From: Legionella sp.
GTDB taxonomy: Bacteria; Pseudomonadota; Gammaproteobacteria; Legionellales; Legionellaceae
Direction of reading: 5' to 3'
Length of the DNA stretch: 44,528 nt
Assembly (NCBI GenBank): GCA_031291095.1
Contig: JARLJR010000071.1
Coordinates: 1-44,528, forward strand
The notes under the pieces were generated by a model. That model was not told the origin of the DNA. It saw only the letters and a program-made list of their open reading frames with translations, and did not search any database. Made by a program: the position numbers and the translations under genes. Positions 42,607 through 44,528 of the stretch are shown piece after piece (within the stretch, counting starts at the first letter, position 1; every line of letters begins with the position of its first letter).

Positions 42607-44424
42607 TTAAGCAACCATTATTTTAAAACCAATTCGTCCATCATAACTGTTCATATGCATGTTCAATCCTACGCCATAACTGCCATTAGCATACAATGCT
42701 ATATTTTGACCTATACCTAAAGACGTTCCTAAATTTAACTCTACAGAAGACCCTTCTAGTTGTGCTTGGAAAGGAATAAAACCATACGCGGAGGAGAATT
42801 GAGCTTGGGGATTGCCTTTAAATTGATACCATAAATTGGGCCGAATCCATGTGGTAAAATCCTTGGACTGACCATGGTTATCAATGACCCATTTATGAGC
42901 TAACCGTACCCCTAGACGGCCTGTAACCGCATCCGTTTCTCTGAAATGGATAAAAGCACCAATATCTTTTGTATTGTGAAGATTAATGGTTTGAACTATG
43001 GCTTGAGCTTGAGGCTCAATCGTCCATTGTTTATTAAAAATAATTGGATATCCACCTTCCACCGAAGCAGCAAAACCCCAGCCATCAGTTTTAAGAGCGG
43101 ACAGTCGGTAAGATTTAGACTGAGCCTGATTATACCATGTTGTTTGCACTACAGTATCAACATAAGCTTCAATAGCAGAGTAAATAGTCCAGTAAGCCCC
43201 CGCACTTAATGCACCAAACTGATTAGATCCTAAAGTAAAATTTGAACCCTTAACGTCTCCTTGGCCTTGGCCTATTGCTCCATAAATACCCAGATGATGA
43301 CGTTTATTACCTTCAGTTTCTCTTTGTAATAAGTCACCGCCTAATTGGATTATTCCAAAATTATAATCGTAATCTGAACTTCGAAGAGGATTTTTATTCG
43401 TAAGCCTATTCCTATCTCCATGCAATCCAATAGCACGATTCCAAATTCGATTAGAAGAGCTACCTGGACCTACGCGTTGGTGAAGTGAATCTAAAAGTGT
43501 TTGGCCATACAAAAGGGTCATAGCAGAAAGTACGGGGTACAAACCTATTTCGCTACGATATTCAGCATTACGAGGAACTAGAGGAGAAGTATCAGGAGCA
43601 GGCTCTAAAGAACATAAAGGTCGGTCTGGGGGGCACACATCTCTTAAATACCAATTATGTTCATTGCTTCCATCTATCCCTGAACGATAAAGGCGGTATT
43701 CAAAAGGTCCTGCGACGACAGGCGATCCTAAATTGAATGCGCTATTATCGGTTGTCCCTCCATTAATCGCGTCGACAATAAGTATGCCGTTACCAGATGT
43801 TAAAGCTCCCAATCCACTAGTATTATAAATATTTAAAGATGTACTTCCGCTGGCATGACCACTATTAATAACAATTAAATCAGAAAGTGATTCACTTCCT
43901 TGTATAAAGGTGTTGAGATTAATAGTTCCATTTAGTCCAACATAATCATTATTTACGGTTAGGGTTTTAAAATTATTGCCATTAGGAACAAAATGGATTA
44001 GTCCATCATTGGTGAGATTATTGACAGTAGAACTACCTGTTAAATCCCAAATACTTGAATCAATAATTAAATTGTTTACATTCATGGCGGCACCTGACCA
44101 GAGACTATTACTTGCTAGGCTCATATTGAGAGTACTCCCTGCGTCAGCAATAGCATTTCCTATTAGGAATGAATGAGTCGTTGCTGAAATATCTTCGACA
44201 GAGGAGTTGATTACTTCTGTCAAAATACCATTTCCTCCAATAACCCTAATGCCGTTAGAAAGAGACAGCGTTAACTGCGAGCTTTCCACTTGAATGGCCG
44301 TTCCATGGGTGCTTATTAAATTACCCCCAGCGAGTGAGGCATTGTTCTGCCTCGTTGATGTTGTCGAGGTGGAATACAACCCGAAGCTTATATGGACCCT
44401 ACGGTTTTGCAAGGAAAAGTTCAC
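42607..44424 (-). CDS. Autotransporter beta-barrel protein, N-terminally truncated
   Basis: A 605-residue frame. Residues 25-260 are passenger-type beta-helix (GGNLISTHGTAIQVESSQLT, LNMSLASNSLWSGAAMNVNN, GLIHFVPNGNNFKTLTVNNDY). From about 330 to the end is an autotransporter barrel (IWNRAIGLHGDRN, YNFGIIQLGGDLLQ, HLGIYGAIGQGQGDVKG, finishing SYGVGLNMHMNSYDGRIGFKIMVA). No signal peptide is present: the frame starts at GTG 44424 a few codons after a stop, in what looks like the middle of a passenger. The front of the gene is therefore lost, shifted, or lies in another frame beyond the window. Probably non-functional as it stands. The IS6 relic lies 23 bases from its 3' end. Confidence 0.7.
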   Translation of the reverse strand: MNFSLQNRRVHISFGLYSTSTTSTRQNNASLAGGNLISTHGTAIQVESSQLTLSLSNGIRVIGGNGILTEVINSSVEDISATTHSFLIGNAIADAGSTLNMSLASNSLWSGAAMNVNNLIIDSSIWDLTGSSTVNNLTNDGLIHFVPNGNNFKTLTVNNDYVGLNGTINLNTFIQGSESLSDLIVINSGHASGSTSLNIYNTSGLGALTSGNGILIVDAINGGTTDNSAFNLGSPVVAGPFEYRLYRSGIDGSNEHNWYLRDVCPPDRPLCSLEPAPDTSPLVPRNAEYRSEIGLYPVLSAMTLLYGQTLLDSLHQRVGPGSSSNRIWNRAIGLHGDRNRLTNKNPLRSSDYDYNFGIIQLGGDLLQRETEGNKRHHLGIYGAIGQGQGDVKGSNFTLGSNQFGALSAGAYWTIYSAIEAYVDTVVQTTWYNQAQSKSYRLSALKTDGWGFAASVEGGYPIIFNKQWTIEPQAQAIVQTINLHNTKDIGAFIHFRETDAVTGRLGVRLAHKWVIDNHGQSKDFTTWIRPNLWYQFKGNPQAQFSSAYGFIPFQAQLEGSSVELNLGTSLGIGQNIALYANGSYGVGLNMHMNSYDGRIGFKIMVA

Positions 44425-44528
44425 TATTTTTTAGCAAAATTGGTTGAGATGCAGGCATATATTCGGTCTCTTGTTGAGTGGTATTTCACTCGGACCCTGA
44501 AAGTATCTGCGCTCTTTCTCCTAATCAA

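Noticed and set aside
1-44528. Search for CRISPR arrays, tRNA and rRNA genes.
   Set aside because: No regularly spaced direct repeats, tRNA cloverleaf or rRNA blocks were seen by eye; a dedicated tRNA scan was not possible.

Overview
The window looks like a chromosomal accessory region of a Legionella species or close relative. The DNA is AT-rich. It carries LetA-type regulatory boxes, long solitary proteins with eukaryote-like domains (ankyrin, U-box, a large GTPase), many small secreted proteins, Lcl/DUF1566 and DUF1254 proteins, and numerous decayed genes. No rRNA or tRNA gene was seen. The organism call is inference from gene content, not from a marker gene.

Layout. 1-2.8 kb: the end of a GIY-YIG protein, a decayed merR fragment facing a MerR-type promoter, a secreted histidine-rich protein and an EF/PhcB-like methyltransferase. 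2.8-4.6 kb: two hypothetical genes among repeats, including a second broken copy of the methyltransferase 3' end. 4.6-8.4 kb: a Na+/H+ antiporter with an RCK-like domain, an outer-membrane barrel pseudogene and a secreted DUF1566 protein. 8.5-14.4 kb: one 1960-residue protein with ankyrin and GTPase segments. 14.6-20 kb: a beta-barrel, an effector-like protein, then a CorC-type protein and a P-type ATPase, flanked by directly repeated sequence from an ankyrin gene. 20-26.5 kb: an NTAN1-like ankyrin protein, a thioredoxin-fold protein, a CruF-like membrane protein, a cNMP-binding CPBP protease and a UbiD decarboxylase split by an in-frame stop. 26.6-34.9 kb: GAF-GGDEF, a RES/Xre toxin-antitoxin pair, a lipase-like hydrolase, DUF423, small secreted and effector-like proteins, a TPR protein and UPF0270. 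34.8-38 kb: two near-identical small RNA loci bracketing DUF72 and DUF1254 genes. 38-44.5 kb: an Ig-like secreted protein, a coupled pair led by a beta-repeat/U-box protein, an IS6-type relic and a truncated autotransporter.

The most notable result is a pair of unlabelled RsmY/RsmZ-like (CsrB family) small RNAs on the minus strand at about 34864-34972 and 37672-37780. Each lies downstream of a LetA box and a -10 element. Each folds into hairpins that show GGA in the loops, including an exact ACAAGGATGT, the high-affinity CsrA site. In Legionella this circuit switches cells between replication and transmission and controls many effectors, so the effector-like genes nearby are plausible, though unproven, members of that regulon.

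Other points of interest are the U-box protein with its translationally coupled partner, the amidohydrolase-ankyrin fusion, the giant GTPase, and several relics (merR, methyltransferase, barrel, ankyrin gene, IS6) that record repeated duplication and decay.
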